Assembly: GCA_041725955.1 (NCBI GenBank)
Contig: JBGRQE010000055.1
Location: 1 to 24,016, forward strand
Length of the DNA: 24,016 bases
DNA from: JBGRPZ01 sp041725955
GTDB taxonomy: Bacteria > Bacteroidota > Bacteroidia > Bacteroidales > JBGRPZ01
Direction of reading: 5' to 3'
Position numbers and translations under genes: made by a program. Each line of letters starts with the position of its first letter. Positions within the stretch are counted from its first letter, which is position 1. Below, piece after piece: positions 23,785-24,016 of this stretch. Under the pieces are notes generated by a model that saw only the letters and a list, made by a program, of their open reading frames with translations, had not been told where the DNA came from and did no database searches.

Positions 23785-24016
23785 GCTTATTATTAAATAA
23801 TAAGTAGTGCATACTAAAATAAGGTACTCTACCCGACATTTTTCAGATATTGTATAAAATAAATCGAGAAAAGTTGATAAATGTTTAGTATTTATTGTGA
23901 CCTGTATATCATTCTTATTACTTCCTTTTTTACCTACATATGTCCATAATTCATCAATTTCTAATTTAATTCCAATTCCCCTAACTACCATTAGTTCTAT
24001 TTCTTTATCTGAGAAT
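23785..24016 (-). pseudogene. Probable decayed IS1-family transposase fragment, cut by window edge
   Basis: Read on the - strand from the window edge, the frame gives FSDKEIELMVV and then IKLEIDELWTYVGKKG (about 23926-23964). E/M-D-E-x-W-x-Y/F-V-G-x-K is the hallmark around the first catalytic Asp of IS1-family transposases (InsB: EMDEQWGYVG); the Asp codon is at 23953-23955. After GKKG the expected 'KxxWIxYAxDR' continuation is missing in this frame. A frame shifted by one base gives KKEVIRMIY before a stop, as if a base had been gained or lost. The remaining ~50 codons show no transposase features and run into the catalase terminator. So this looks like a 3'-truncated, frameshifted remnant; the upstream part lies outside the window. 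Assignment rests on one short motif. Confidence 0.45.

Overview
The window comes from an AT-rich bacterium of the phylum Bacteroidota. The evidence is a type IX secretion (T9SS) C-terminal sorting domain on one secreted protein, a Bacteroidota-type beta-propeller lipoprotein, promoters of the phylum's TAnnTTTG type (TATCTTTG upstream of rocD and of the YicC gene) and little use of Shine-Dalgarno sites. Gene content would suit a marine, Marinilabiliales-like member, but that placement is a guess.

Layout. 1-7228 (+): the 3' end of an efflux operon, with a periplasmic adaptor cut by the window edge followed by two different, translationally coupled RND permeases. 7229-7323: a heptamer repeat that folds back on a downstream copy, between convergent genes. 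7330-10193 (-): two related, tyrosine-rich secreted proteins of unknown function, one with a T9SS sorting tail. 10194-10890: about 700 bp without a gene, holding eight clean copies of a 22-bp tandem repeat, a degenerate extension of it, and the rocD terminator. 10891-14318 (-): ornithine aminotransferase (rocD), Kdo transferase (waaA) and a small predicted outer-membrane protein. 14701-16850 (+): a housekeeping operon with a YicC-family endoribonuclease, guanylate kinase (gmk) and nicotinate-nucleotide adenylyltransferase (nadD), ended by a strong hairpin. 16933-19960 (-): a compact four-gene cassette of acyl carrier protein, GT2 glycosyltransferase, GNAT acyltransferase and a WecE-type sugar aminotransferase, the last three overlapping by 4 bp each. 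20260-21914 (-): a small exported Cys-pair peptide and a beta-propeller lipoprotein. 22199-23665 (+): catalase with its terminator. 23785-24016 (-): what looks like a decayed IS1-family transposase fragment running off the edge.

How the genes fit together. waaA acts in lipid A-core synthesis. The four-gene cassette also looks envelope-directed: it could make an acylated 4-amino-4,6-dideoxy sugar and load it on a polyprenyl carrier, with the dedicated ACP as possible acyl donor. The peptide plus propeller lipoprotein and the two tyrosine-rich proteins are lineage-specific secreted products without known roles. The most unusual items are the 22-bp array, whose core matches the anti-Shine-Dalgarno sequence on one strand and the Shine-Dalgarno sequence on the other, and the ACP-containing sugar cassette. 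Promoters and hairpins were found by eye; no database search or folding program was used.
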